NCBI GenBank assembly: GCA_004293905.1
Contig: RDZE01000025.1
Coordinates: 1 to 64,000, forward strand
Length of the DNA: 64,000 bases
DNA from: Cytophagales bacterium
GTDB taxonomy: Bacteria > Bacteroidota > Bacteroidia > Cytophagales > Microscillaceae
Reading direction: 5' to 3'
Shown here: in pieces, positions 34,184-43,884 of the stretch
How the letters are laid out: every line of letters starts with the position of its first letter
Position numbering within the stretch: the stretch's first letter is position 1
Translations under genes and position numbers: made by a program
The notes under the pieces: generated by a model
The model's input: the letters and a program-made list of their open reading frames with translations, nothing else
Told to the model about the DNA's origin: nothing
The model's database searches: none

Positions 34184-36073
34184 CTATGAAGTTTGTGCTC
34201 TATTTTTACGTCTTTGTGTGGCAATATAAACCAATATACTCAAGAACACAAACAATCCAAGCAGCATAATCCGCGCTAAATCTATAAAGAAGATATTATT
34301 CACGAAACTTCCTTCAGCTATTTTATCTTTGAATGCCAGGCTATCACCTTTTTTGACAACAATCTTTTTAGAATCATCAAAAGTATAGGTTTTAACTGGC
34401 AATAAGGAATCTACTGTTGTTACATTGCCTGCTTTTTCAGTATATTTTTGCATTTTACCTTTTTCATTTTTGTAAAATTTTGCCGTTTGCCCTAATACCA
34501 CATTGCCTTTTTCCACTGACATTACTTGGCTTTTTCCTGCTACTTCATTTTCATAGTAGTTAGCAAAATAGTTTCTATTGGCAACGATGCCTTTATTTTG
34601 TATCTGACCTATAATACTGCTATTGTCTAATTCCCAATTACCTGAAAGAGCCGTAAGCCAATCATTGTTTTTAGGAGTAACCAATGAGCCCACAAAAACA
34701 AACAACAATAAAAGAGGCGTGATATATTTGATAATAAATTTATAAACGATTGGTATTTTCATATCTGCGCCTTCGTTGATTTCAGCCCAGCCACGCTCCA
34801 TTCCAAAAATCCAACCAAATAAGATGGTTTCAGCCAAAGCAAAGACTACCAAGGAAACAGTTCCTGCCCAATTATCATATTCTCCAAAATAACCATAATT
34901 ATAAAACAGAACAGTAGGTAGCCCCATGATAAGCGTTATCAAACCAAATGTCCAAGCAGAAGCTGAACGCGACCATTTGAATTCATCTTGCATAAAGCCC
35001 ATCCAAGGAGTGCCCATAGCTAAGGAGGAGGTAATACCTGCAAAAAACAACAAGCCGAACCACATTACACCTGCAACAGTGCCTAAAAGCAATCCCCATT
35101 TGCCAAACAAGAAAGGCATCGTTTGGAATGCCATAGAGAAGCCTGCATTTTGCAGTACCCAATCTAAGCCCAAATAGCCCACAGAAATAGGAATTACGAT
35201 AGAAGCACCTAAAACAACTTCCACAAATTCATTCATCCAACCAGCCGACATTGCATTGAGCGCGATATCGTCTTTTGAACTAATATAAGCAGCATAACAC
35301 TGTATTGTACCCATTCCAACTGAAAGCGTAAAGAATATTTGACCTGCGGCAGCCAACCATACTTTTGGATTGGCTAAACTATCAAATTGCGGATTCCATA
35401 AGAAGTTAAGCCCCAAATAAGAATCACAATCTGCGCAGCCCGCTGGCGCGCCTGAAGTGCCTAAAGTTAAGCCTTGAAATGCCAAAAATACCCCAAATAT
35501 AATGAGTAATGGCATTCCTATTTTGGCTACTGCCTCCACACCACCACTCAAGCCTCGTGAAAGAATATAAGTATTGAGGAGCAAACAAAATATATAAAAA
35601 ACGATTGCTTCGAAAGGAATTCCAGTAGTACTGCTATAAATATCTACATAGCTTCCAAAAAAAGCGGCTACTTCTGCCTGCGATTTCCCTGCGAAAGTTT
35701 GCACTATGGAGTGATAAACATAAGCCATTGTCCAAGACTCTATATAACAATAATAAGCAGCAACAGCAATGTTTGTAAAAATGCCAAATACACCAAAATA
35801 TTTCCAAAAAGAGCGTCCTTTGCTCATTGTATCTAAAATGAAAGGAGTAGAGTGATTGTTAAATTTTCCTCCGAAACGCCCCATAGACCACTCTATGAAT
35901 AATAGGGGAATACCCATCACTAAAAAACAAATAATGTAAGGAATTATAAACGCCCCACCACCATTCTGAACTGCTTGTACGGGGAAGCGCAGGAAGTTAC
36001 CTAAGCCTACAGCATTGCCTGCCATAGCTAATACCAGCCCTACACGAGAACCCCAAGATTCGTTGTTGCTCAT
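34184..36073 (-). CDS. Sodium-dependent transporter of the NSS/SNF family
   Basis: A 629-residue inner-membrane symporter, probably Na+-coupled amino-acid uptake. The first helix holds GNAVGLGNFLRFP at residues 16-28, which forms the Na+ and substrate sites in LeuT-type folds. Twelve hydrophobic helices follow the family pattern. The segment between about residues 470 and 590 is a long hydrophilic insertion before the last helix (IFFIDLARIMLLGLFVFLS), which makes the protein longer than most bacterial relatives of 440-580 residues. The last helix would place the C-terminus in the cytoplasm. It has a good promoter and is followed by the MetS-like small gene. Confidence 0.9.
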   Translation of the reverse strand: MSNNESWGSRVGLVLAMAGNAVGLGNFLRFPVQAVQNGGGAFIIPYIICFLVMGIPLLFIEWSMGRFGGKFNNHSTPFILDTMSKGRSFWKYFGVFGIFTNIAVAAYYCYIESWTMAYVYHSIVQTFAGKSQAEVAAFFGSYVDIYSSTTGIPFEAIVFYIFCLLLNTYILSRGLSGGVEAVAKIGMPLLIIFGVFLAFQGLTLGTSGAPAGCADCDSYLGLNFLWNPQFDSLANPKVWLAAAGQIFFTLSVGMGTIQCYAAYISSKDDIALNAMSAGWMNEFVEVVLGASIVIPISVGYLGLDWVLQNAGFSMAFQTMPFLFGKWGLLLGTVAGVMWFGLLFFAGITSSLAMGTPWMGFMQDEFKWSRSASAWTFGLITLIMGLPTVLFYNYGYFGEYDNWAGTVSLVVFALAETILFGWIFGMERGWAEINEGADMKIPIVYKFIIKYITPLLLLFVFVGSLVTPKNNDWLTALSGNWELDNSSIIGQIQNKGIVANRNYFANYYENEVAGKSQVMSVEKGNVVLGQTAKFYKNEKGKMQKYTEKAGNVTTVDSLLPVKTYTFDDSKKIVVKKGDSLAFKDKIAEGSFVNNIFFIDLARIMLLGLFVFLSILVYIATQRRKNRAQTS

Positions 36074-36117
36074 AAATATTAATGATAATAATGTCTTTTT
36101 TAGATTAGTTTAAATGC

Positions 36118-36149
36118 CAAAAGTATATTAATTCAGTAAAAGTACCAAA
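36118..36149 (-). promoter_or_regulatory. Promoter of the NSS transporter gene
   Basis: On the minus strand TTTG (36146-36149) and TACTTTTG (36118-36125) are exactly 20 bases apart, a full match to the Bacteroidota promoter layout. The ATG is 44 bases downstream. Confidence 0.6.
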
Positions 36150-36163
36150 AAAAATATCTTTTT

Positions 36164-36829
36164 TTACCTGATTCGTGTCGATAAATTTTGAATTGTGTCC
36201 ATAGGAGTAGGGGAGGAGAAAATAAAATTTCCTGCCACTAAAACATTCGCGCCACAATCTACCAATGGTTTTGCATTCACAGCATTCACGCCTCCATCAA
36301 TCTCAATATAAGGATCGCAGTTTTTCTCTTGACTAAGCAATACCAATTCTTTTACCTTCGAGAAAGTATTTTCTATGAATTTTTGCCCCCCAAAACCCGG
36401 ATTTACTGACATCAAACAAACGGTATCGACCATATATAAAATATCTGCAAGTACGGCTATAGGTGTATGCGGATTGAGCGCAACTCCTGCCTTACAACCC
36501 ATACTTTTAATCTGCTCTATATTCCTATGTAAGTGCGCGCAGGCTTCGTAGTGCACTGTTATTTGAAAAGCACCTGCTTCTTTGAACCTTTCTACATATC
36601 GTTCGGGCTGAACAATCATCAGATGCACATCTAATGGTTTTAGACTATGTTTTCTGATTGCCTCAATCACAGGCAGACCCAATGAAATATTGGGCACAAA
36701 CACCCCGTCCATTACATCTACATGTATCCAATCGGCTTCACTATTGTTCAACATCTCTATGTCTTTTTGCAAATTAGCAAAATCAGCCGATAGAATAGAG
36801 GGTGCTATAAGGGCTTTTTTCGTTTCCAT
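36164..36829 (-). CDS. rpe: Ribulose-phosphate 3-epimerase
   Basis: Pentose-phosphate enzyme interconverting ribulose 5-phosphate and xylulose 5-phosphate. With the ATG at 36827-36829 the protein is 221 residues and starts METKKALIAPSILSADFANL, exactly as Rpe does. Metal ligands are seen in VDVMDGVFVPN near 35-45, in DVHLMIVQP near 66-74, and in EIDGGVN near 176-182, and the phosphate loop VAGNFIF is near 198-204. The frame continues 14 codons upstream, but that part has no family support. It follows the secreted hypothetical gene by 35 bases with a -7-like box in the gap. Confidence 0.96.
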   Translation of the reverse strand: METKKALIAPSILSADFANLQKDIEMLNNSEADWIHVDVMDGVFVPNISLGLPVIEAIRKHSLKPLDVHLMIVQPERYVERFKEAGAFQITVHYEACAHLHRNIEQIKSMGCKAGVALNPHTPIAVLADILYMVDTVCLMSVNPGFGGQKFIENTFSKVKELVLLSQEKNCDPYIEIDGGVNAVNAKPLVDCGANVLVAGNFIFSSPTPMDTIQNLSTRIR

Positions 36830-36848
36830 GACTTTGTTTTTTATACCA

Positions 36849-36856
36849 CAAAAGTA
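36849..36856 (-). promoter_or_regulatory. Possible -7 box for rpe (TACTTTTG)
   Basis: A TACTTTTG match to TAnnTTTG on the minus strand lies between the hypothetical gene and rpe, with no -33 element at the right distance. Confidence 0.3.
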
Positions 36857-36864
36857 ATAGTTTT

Positions 36865-37467
36865 TTACCAATGATAGTCTTTGTCATCTTCATATTTTAC
36901 AACGTTTCCATTGACATCGAAACAATATAAATAACGCCCATCATACACGCCATATCTATAGTTTATGGCGGTAGGGTCACCCTTTGAGAAACCCATAGAA
37001 TCTCCCCAATAATGACTACCAAACTCAAAAACATCTACTTTGTTTATGTTTACACTCTTATCTGACAAATAACGCTGAATATTTTGTAGTGTCAACGTTT
37101 CAGACACCACCGACCAATCTGCTCTACCTGCTACTATCTTACGCTTGAACAAATCAGAATTATGGATATGAAAAGCCGTATATATGCCATCGCCCCAACT
37201 CTCACGACATATTTTTAGACTATACTCATAACCATTCATTTCGCAACGAACATAACTGCTCATGAAATTTTTCTTCTTATAAAATCTTACATTGGAGGCT
37301 GCCGCAAAATAAAGCATAAAATAATTCAACTCCTCCGTTTCTAATGTCTCATAAGAAACAGTCTTATTGCCCAACTCATAGCATTTTTTCCAATAATCGA
37401 GCTTTGACTGAGCATTCGCAGAATAAAATAATGATAAACAAACTAACAGCCAAAGATTTTTTTTCAT
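36865..37467 (-). CDS. Secreted hypothetical protein
   Basis: I do not recognise this 200-residue protein. Starting at the ATG at 37465-37467 gives a clear signal peptide with an AxA-type cleavage site (MKKNLWLLVCLSLFYSANAQ); the longer upstream frame overlaps the divergent peptidase gene and is unlikely. The mature part is rich in Tyr, Trp and Asp, is soluble, and has two isolated Cys that could form a disulfide outside the cytoplasm. It precedes rpe on the same strand. The divergent promoter region to the prolyl oligopeptidase is about 50 bases. Confidence 0.65.
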   Translation of the reverse strand: MKKNLWLLVCLSLFYSANAQSKLDYWKKCYELGNKTVSYETLETEELNYFMLYFAAASNVRFYKKKNFMSSYVRCEMNGYEYSLKICRESWGDGIYTAFHIHNSDLFKRKIVAGRADWSVVSETLTLQNIQRYLSDKSVNINKVDVFEFGSHYWGDSMGFSKGDPTAINYRYGVYDGRYLYCFDVNGNVVKYEDDKDYHW

Positions 37468-37483
37468 AAATTCAATAATTAAG

Positions 37484-37491
37484 TATCTTTG
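37484..37491 (+). promoter_or_regulatory. Candidate -7 box for the prolyl oligopeptidase gene (TATCTTTG)
   Basis: TATCTTTG matches TAnnTTTG and lies 25 bases before the ATG at 37517, in the short divergent region. No clear -33 element. Confidence 0.4.
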
Positions 37492-37516
37492 CAATATACT
37501 ACAATCCAATAAAAAT

Positions 37517-39634
37517 ATGAGCAAAAAAATACTTTTCTTATTCTCATTGTGCACTATACTTATGAACCATACCACTCAAGCACAAATCCAATACCCTAAA
37601 ACTGCCAAAGTAAGCCAAACAGATACTTATTTTGGAAACTCAATACTCGACCCTTACAGATGGTTAGAAGTTTCAGACTCCTCTGCTGTCAAAAACTGGG
37701 TAGAAGAACAAAATAAAATCACTTTTGACTACTTGTCTAAAATCACTTACAAACAAGCTATTTTAGACAGACTCACAAAAGTATGGAATTATACGCGACT
37801 CTCCGCACCTTTCAAAGAAGGCGATTATTATTACTATTACAAAAACAATGGCTTGCAAAACCAATCAGTACTATATCGCCAAAAAGACCTCAAAAGCGAA
37901 TCTGAAGTATTTTTAGACCCCAACCAACTTTCTACTGATGGCACAGTAGCACTCGGAAGTACCGCTTTCTCATCTGATGCGCGTTACTTCGCCTACACCA
38001 CTTCGAAAGGAGGCTCCGATTGGCAGGAAATACAAGTAATGGAAACCGCCACAAAAAAAGTACTCACTGACAAAGTACAATGGGTGAAATTCTCAGGAAT
38101 AGCTTGGTATAAAAATGGCTTTTTTTACAGCCGTTATGATGCCCCCAAAGAAGGCAAAGAATTAGAAGCCAAAAATGAATTTCATAAAGTATATTACCAC
38201 ACCATAGGCACAGACCAAAGCCAAGACCAACTCATCTATGTAGATGCCGAACACCCACTCAGAAACGTAGGCGCAGCACTTACCGAAGATGAAAGATACC
38301 TATTTTTATATATATCAGAAGGTACATCAGGAAACGAAATACTCTATAAAGACCTTTCTAAAAAAGATGAAAAATTCAAAACGCTCATCAAAGGTTTCCA
38401 AACCGAACCCAGCATCATTGAAAACATAGACGATAAAATACTATTGCTTACCAATGACAATGCGCCCAAGTACAAAGTAATGCTCATTGACCCCAATCAA
38501 CCTGAAAGTACTTGGAAAACAATTATTCCCGAATCTAACAACGTACTAAATAATGTATCTATCAGCGACAATAAAATAATCGCTACCTACCTCAAAGATG
38601 CCTCCACACAAGTAATTATTTATGATATGGAAGGCAAAAAACTACACGAAGTACAACTCCCGACTATTGGAAGTGCCACAGGATTTGGAGGCAAGAAAAA
38701 AGACAAAGAAGTTTTCTATACATTTACTTCCTTTACCTATCCGCCTACTATTTACCGCTACAACATAGCACAAAACACCTCAACTCTACACGCCAAATCA
38801 GAAGTAGACTTCAAAATGGAAGAATACGAAACCAAACAAGTATTTTTTACCAGCAAAGACGGCACAAAAGTTCCCATGTTCATTGTACATAAAAAAGGCA
38901 TCGCATTAGACGGCAACAACCCAACACTAATGTACGGTTATGGTGGGTTTAACATTCCTCAGCTACCCGGCTTCAGCCCCGCAAGAATTCCTTTCTTAGA
39001 AGCAGGAGGTATTTATGTGGTGGTAAATCTCAGAGGAGGCAGCGAATATGGCGAAGAATGGCATCAAGCAGGAATGTTGCTAAAAAAACAAAATGTCTTT
39101 GACGATTTCATTGCTGCGGCTGAGTACCTTATCAAAGAAAAATATACAAGCCCCGCCCGCCTCGCTATCTCTGGGGGCTCTAACGGAGGTTTACTTGTAG
39201 GTGCTTGTATGACACAGCGACCCGAACTATTTGCCGTAGCAATTCCTGCCGTAGGTGTTATGGATATGCTTCGTTTTCATAAATTTACCATAGGTTGGGC
39301 TTGGGTAGTAGAGTATGGCTCAAGCGAAAGAAATGAAGCAGAATTTAAAAACTTGCTTGCTTACTCACCTATCCACAATATAAAACAAGGCGTTTCATAC
39401 CCCGCTACCTTAGTCAAAACTGCTGACCACGATGACAGAGTAGTGCCCGCACACTCCTATAAATTCATCGCTACTTTGCAAGAAAAACATGCAGGAAAAT
39501 CCCCCGTGCTTATCAGAATAGACTCTAAAGCAGGGCATGGCGCAGGCAAACCTACTGCTAAAGTACTTGAAGAATGGGCAGATACTTGGGCTTTCATCTT
39601 CTATAATATGAATTTTACTCCTCAAATAAAATAA
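37517..39634 (+). CDS. Exported prolyl oligopeptidase (S9A)
   Basis: A 705-residue serine peptidase cleaving after proline in oligopeptides. A signal peptide of about 22 residues (MSKKILFLFSLCTILMNHTT) predicts periplasmic location. YFGNSILDPYRWLE near 38-51 is the family N-terminal contact. The seven-blade propeller fills about 75-425 and the alpha/beta hydrolase follows. The catalytic triad is readable as Ser in SGGSNGGLLVG near 552-562, Asp in HDDRVVPAHS near 637-646, and His in AGHGAGKP near 674-681. A terminator follows, so it is monocistronic. Confidence 0.93.
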   Translation: MSKKILFLFSLCTILMNHTTQAQIQYPKTAKVSQTDTYFGNSILDPYRWLEVSDSSAVKNWVEEQNKITFDYLSKITYKQAILDRLTKVWNYTRLSAPFKEGDYYYYYKNNGLQNQSVLYRQKDLKSESEVFLDPNQLSTDGTVALGSTAFSSDARYFAYTTSKGGSDWQEIQVMETATKKVLTDKVQWVKFSGIAWYKNGFFYSRYDAPKEGKELEAKNEFHKVYYHTIGTDQSQDQLIYVDAEHPLRNVGAALTEDERYLFLYISEGTSGNEILYKDLSKKDEKFKTLIKGFQTEPSIIENIDDKILLLTNDNAPKYKVMLIDPNQPESTWKTIIPESNNVLNNVSISDNKIIATYLKDASTQVIIYDMEGKKLHEVQLPTIGSATGFGGKKKDKEVFYTFTSFTYPPTIYRYNIAQNTSTLHAKSEVDFKMEEYETKQVFFTSKDGTKVPMFIVHKKGIALDGNNPTLMYGYGGFNIPQLPGFSPARIPFLEAGGIYVVVNLRGGSEYGEEWHQAGMLLKKQNVFDDFIAAAEYLIKEKYTSPARLAISGGSNGGLLVGACMTQRPELFAVAIPAVGVMDMLRFHKFTIGWAWVVEYGSSERNEAEFKNLLAYSPIHNIKQGVSYPATLVKTADHDDRVVPAHSYKFIATLQEKHAGKSPVLIRIDSKAGHGAGKPTAKVLEEWADTWAFIFYNMNFTPQIK

Positions 39635-39643
39635 AACACAAAA

Positions 39644-39684
39644 GGGTAGGAGAGTGACTGTGAAAACCCTCTCTTACCTTTTTT
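39644..39684 (+). terminator. Terminator after the prolyl oligopeptidase gene
   Basis: An 11-bp stem with two G-U pairs (39644-39654 with 39669-39679) is followed by five more T residues, ten bases after the stop codon. Confidence 0.75.
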
Positions 39685-39703
39685 CTCATAATCAAAAAAG
39701 AAA

Positions 39704-42073
39704 ATGAAAAAATACATACTTAGCAATGCGCTATCTATATTTCTAATCTTCTCAACAAATATAATTTTACAAGCACAGCAAGTACGAACGCCCAATGAAG
39801 AAAGAGAAGTAGGCTATGCCGACTTCACAGTCAATAATATTTGGCTGGCTCGCCACCATTACCCCACAATAGCAGGAGATAATTTAGTGGTTTCTGTTAA
39901 AGAACAAGCCTTTGACAAAGACGACATAGACTTCAAAAACAGAATACTATCCAATACAGTTTTTCAAGGACGATTTACAACCCACGCCAGCAATATGGCA
40001 AGCCTCATAGCAGGCGCAGGCAACTCATCTCCGCTTAGCCAAGGAGTCGCTTGGAAAGCACTGCTAACTAGTGCCGATTTTTCTAACCTTACAGCGGACA
40101 ATACCCAATGGCTCATTAACAATAAAATTTCTGTGCAAAATCATTCCTATGGTGTAGGTGTAGAAAATTTCTACGGAGATGAGAGCAAAGCCTATGACCA
40201 ACAAGTTTTAGACATTGGCTATATCATGCATATATTTTCCTCAGGAAACTCAGGAAACCTAACGATAACACAAGGTAACTACAAAAACATACCCAACTTC
40301 GCAAACCTAACAGGGCAATTCAAAAACGCAAAAAACACCCTAAGTATAGGGGCAGTAGATAAATACCTCAATGTTTCCCCGCTTAGCAGCAGAGGACCTG
40401 CCAATGACGGACGTATAAAGCCCGAATTAGTGGCTTTTGGCGATGGTGGTACTTCCGAATCAGCTGCATTCGTATCAGGCATTTCCTTGCTTTTGCAACA
40501 ATTATACGCACAAAAAAACAATAATCAACTCCCTAATGCACATTTACTAAAAGCTATTTTATGCAACACTGCCCAAGATGTAGGAAAAGAAGGCATTGAT
40601 TTTCTCGCAGGGTTTGGCAATGCAGATACTTACAGAGCACTTAAAACCATAGAAAACAACTACTACATAGAGAATAATATAACTCACCAGAGCACGAAAA
40701 ATTTTACTATACAAATACCCGCAAACACAGCTGAAGTAAAAATAACAATAGCTTGGAATGATATACCCAACCCCTCACTCACCAACGACCTCGACCTATC
40801 ATTGTACCACGCCGCAAGCAATACCACTTGGCTACCTTGGGTGCTCAATCACTATCCACACCCCGATTCGCTCAATCAACTGCCCAAAAGAAAAGTAGAC
40901 CATATCAATAATATAGAACAAATATCAATCAAAAACCCAATAGCAGGCGAATACACCATAAAAGTACATGGGTATCAAATCGGTAATAATGCAGCACAAA
41001 ATTTTTCAATTGCTTATGATTTTCACTCCAAAGAACTCTTATGGGCATACCCACACCCCAACACGCAATTATTTACTAATGAAGAAAATATCATCAGATG
41101 GCAAAATAATACCGATAACACAACAGGCGACTTATATTTTAAATCAGCTCAACAACCTCAATGGCAGCTCATAGAGGCACAAATACCCCTCAATAAAAAT
41201 TTTTTCGCTTGGAAACCCTCCGAAAATCATACACAAGCACAATTTAAAATAGAAAGCAATAGTCAATCTTACCAAAGCCCGACTTGTCATATTTTACCTA
41301 AAACAGACTTCGACTTAGGATTCAATTGCAGTGAAAGTTTAATGTTTTCTTGGCAAAAAATGCCTTTCATTCAGAATTATCAATTATTTGCATTAGGGAA
41401 TACTTATTTAGAAAAAATCGCTACTACAAACGACACAATCATCATACTACCCAAAACCCAATATACACGCTTTGCAGTAGCACCCATCATCGATAACGCA
41501 ACCCTTCCATACAGTATTTCAATAGACTATAATAGCCAAGAAATAGATTGTTATGTTAAAAATTTCATTGTCGAGAAATTGATTAACGACACTATAACAC
41601 TATTTGCTGAATTAAACACACTATATGGAGTCAATAACATAGAATTGCAGAGACTGAACAATGGCGCATTCAATACTATTCAATCAATAACAAATCTAAA
41701 AAAAGAATTAACACTAACAGATAATCAGCCCAATCCCAACCAAAATCAGTACAGACTGAAAATAAATTCATCAATCACAGGCATTTCCTACAGTAGGGTA
41801 GAGGTAGCCTATTTCTCAACCGAAGACAATATCTACTTATACCCAAACCCAATCAATCAGGGCGAAATGCTCAATATAGTGCTTTTTGAAGATACCTTAG
41901 CAGATAAAAATGCAGAAGCAATCAATATCAATGCCCAAACAACATTCCAATTAGAAATCAATGAGGGAGCAATCAAAACTATTAACACAAGACAGTTGCC
42001 AAAAGGATTGTATTTTATCAGATTTAGAAATAACAAAGGGCGGCTAATTCAACAAAAAATAATGATAAACTAA
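39704..42073 (+). CDS. S8 subtilase with type IX secretion sorting domain
   Basis: A 789-residue secreted serine protease. The signal peptide ends near residue 24. The catalytic Asp lies in the KEQAFDKDDIDFK region near 65-77, the His in FTTHASNMASLIAG near 89-102, and the Ser in GTSESAAFVSG near 247-257, with the oxyanion Asn supplied by the FSSGNSGN segment near 178-185. Residues 330-440 form a P-domain-like beta sandwich with NDIPNPSLTNDLDLSLY. The last 80 residues contain LYPNPINQGE and end in GLYFIRFRNNKG plus a basic strand, the T9SS CTD type A. It should be transported by PorSS and attached to the surface or released. Confidence 0.92.
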   Translation: MKKYILSNALSIFLIFSTNIILQAQQVRTPNEEREVGYADFTVNNIWLARHHYPTIAGDNLVVSVKEQAFDKDDIDFKNRILSNTVFQGRFTTHASNMASLIAGAGNSSPLSQGVAWKALLTSADFSNLTADNTQWLINNKISVQNHSYGVGVENFYGDESKAYDQQVLDIGYIMHIFSSGNSGNLTITQGNYKNIPNFANLTGQFKNAKNTLSIGAVDKYLNVSPLSSRGPANDGRIKPELVAFGDGGTSESAAFVSGISLLLQQLYAQKNNNQLPNAHLLKAILCNTAQDVGKEGIDFLAGFGNADTYRALKTIENNYYIENNITHQSTKNFTIQIPANTAEVKITIAWNDIPNPSLTNDLDLSLYHAASNTTWLPWVLNHYPHPDSLNQLPKRKVDHINNIEQISIKNPIAGEYTIKVHGYQIGNNAAQNFSIAYDFHSKELLWAYPHPNTQLFTNEENIIRWQNNTDNTTGDLYFKSAQQPQWQLIEAQIPLNKNFFAWKPSENHTQAQFKIESNSQSYQSPTCHILPKTDFDLGFNCSESLMFSWQKMPFIQNYQLFALGNTYLEKIATTNDTIIILPKTQYTRFAVAPIIDNATLPYSISIDYNSQEIDCYVKNFIVEKLINDTITLFAELNTLYGVNNIELQRLNNGAFNTIQSITNLKKELTLTDNQPNPNQNQYRLKINSSITGISYSRVEVAYFSTEDNIYLYPNPINQGEMLNIVLFEDTLADKNAEAININAQTTFQLEINEGAIKTINTRQLPKGLYFIRFRNNKGRLIQQKIMIN

Positions 42074-42474
42074 GAGGAAATAGCTATTTAACATAACATC
42101 AATTATATTAAAAAATAAATAACCTTTCAATGTAGATTGTTATCAGAATATTAGCAAATAATTATAATTATGTTAATCAAAGTAATGAAATTAATTATGC
42201 TTTCATAAAATATTTATCCATATTCATTTATACCATTTACATAAAAAACTGGAAACTAATTAGTCATTGTCGATCAATGCCGACCACTCAAATCAAATAA
42301 TAAAAATTGATTTCAAATATTTTAAGATTGAATCTACCCTTGTTATAAGCGCATAAAAATCAATGCCAATACTTAACATAATTTTAAGTATTAAAAACAA
42401 ATTACATTTTATCCTAAATATATTATCCGAAGCCCTTTTAGCGTTATTGTAACGAAAAACACTTTTGAAGAACC
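42074..42474. other. 401-base AT-rich intergenic region
   Basis: I see no coding frame, RNA fold or clean terminator in this stretch. A CACTTTTG at 42460-42467, one base off TAnnTTTG, could be a weak -7 box for the YwqK-like gene but sits only seven bases from its ATG, so it is unconvincing. Confidence 0.55.
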
Positions 42475-43818
42475 ATGAAAAAAAATAAAGTTATTGTTAT
42501 TTGCTTTTTTGGCATTTTATGCAACACCTCCCCTATTTTCGGTCAAAAATTAGTAACGAACTACTACCAAGACAACCCCCAACAAGTTAAAGAAACCTAC
42601 ACAGAAATTATTAACACAGAAGGTATAGCACTCATCAACGGCAAGTACACCCAATATCACCCCAACGGGCAAATAGCCATTGAAGGCACTTTCAAACAAG
42701 GTAAAAAAGAAGGCTTATTCATAGGATATTATGCCAATGGTGTCAAACAAATGGAAATACAATACCAAAACGATCTAAAAAATGGCTCTTTTATCACCTA
42801 TCAAGAAGATGGCTCGCTTCATCAAAAAGGAAATTGCCTTAATGATTCTCTCAACGGATTTTTAGAATTATACAGCACCAATGGGAACATAGAAAAAAGA
42901 ACCCAATTTGTAAAAAATACCATAGAAGGGAAAGTAGAAACCTTTTACAGTAGCGGAAAAATACAAATGGAAGCCAACTATGTTAGCGGAAAACCCAATG
43001 GAATCGTAAAAAAATACTATGAAAACAGTAATCTTGAATCGGAAGAAGAACAAAAAGACGGCATACCCAACGGTATTTTTAAAGAATACCACCCCAACGG
43101 AAAAATCAAAACAGAAACTACCAACCAACTCGGAACACGACATGGTAACTTTACACAATACACCGAAGAGGGTAAAATATTAGTGAAAGCCTATTATGAA
43201 AAAGGTTTTCTTGACAAAGATTATATTTCCTATCACCTTAATGGGCAAATTGCATTCAAAGCTACTTATATCAACGGATACCGACAAGGAAAAACCCTCA
43301 ACTACTATGAAGATGGCACACTCAAACAAGAAACCTACTACGACAAACAAGAACGCGACATCAAAGAAAAAAGATACTACCCTAATGGGAACTTAATGAG
43401 CGAATATGAGAAAAAAGATGGTGTATTTATCAATACCGAAAAATACTACTATGCCAATGGAAATCTGCAAAAAGAAATCCCCTACCAAGAAGGCAAAATC
43501 AACGGAACAGTAAAATATTATGAAGAAAACAATAACAGTTTACTCAAGGAAGAAATATATCTTAACAATGCGCTTAATGGAATTACAAAAATCTACAAAA
43601 ACGGCAATGTAGAAGAAGAAATCACTTACCAAAGCGACAGACGAGCAGGTATCTATAAAAAATACTACTCCAACGGAAAATTAGAAATCAAAGGAAATTA
43701 CCGTTTTGACAAAATGTATGGCTCCTGGCAATATTATACAGAAGACTCTAAACTAATAAAAACAGAAAAATACGATGCCAAAGGAACATTACTCGAAACC
43801 ATTCCTGCGCAAAAATGA
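42475..43818 (+). CDS. Exported MORN/YwqK-type repeat protein
   Basis: A 447-residue exported protein with a signal peptide of about 23 residues (MKKNKVIVICFFGILCNTSP). The rest is an array of about 15 repeats of some 23 residues, each with the pattern Y-x-N/D-G-x-hydrophobic followed by a turn G-x-x-x-G, for example YHPNGQIAIEGTFKQGKKEG. This is the MORN-like unit seen in YwqK antitoxin-type proteins. The repeats form a long beta ribbon, usually a binding surface. No toxin partner is seen next to it. The following peroxiredoxin-like gene starts 66 bases later. The function is unknown. Confidence 0.8.
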   Translation: MKKNKVIVICFFGILCNTSPIFGQKLVTNYYQDNPQQVKETYTEIINTEGIALINGKYTQYHPNGQIAIEGTFKQGKKEGLFIGYYANGVKQMEIQYQNDLKNGSFITYQEDGSLHQKGNCLNDSLNGFLELYSTNGNIEKRTQFVKNTIEGKVETFYSSGKIQMEANYVSGKPNGIVKKYYENSNLESEEEQKDGIPNGIFKEYHPNGKIKTETTNQLGTRHGNFTQYTEEGKILVKAYYEKGFLDKDYISYHLNGQIAFKATYINGYRQGKTLNYYEDGTLKQETYYDKQERDIKEKRYYPNGNLMSEYEKKDGVFINTEKYYYANGNLQKEIPYQEGKINGTVKYYEENNNSLLKEEIYLNNALNGITKIYKNGNVEEEITYQSDRRAGIYKKYYSNGKLEIKGNYRFDKMYGSWQYYTEDSKLIKTEKYDAKGTLLETIPAQK

Positions 43819-43884
43819 AACTAATCCCCTACCCTTTTGTGTTTATGAGAAAGAACCCTGCCCCTATTTCAAGCAAACAAAAAG

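Noticed and set aside
34078-34269. A plus-strand 63-residue frame in the gap before the NSS gene
   Set aside because: It overlaps the MetS-like gene and the NSS 3' end in antisense, and shows no family features.
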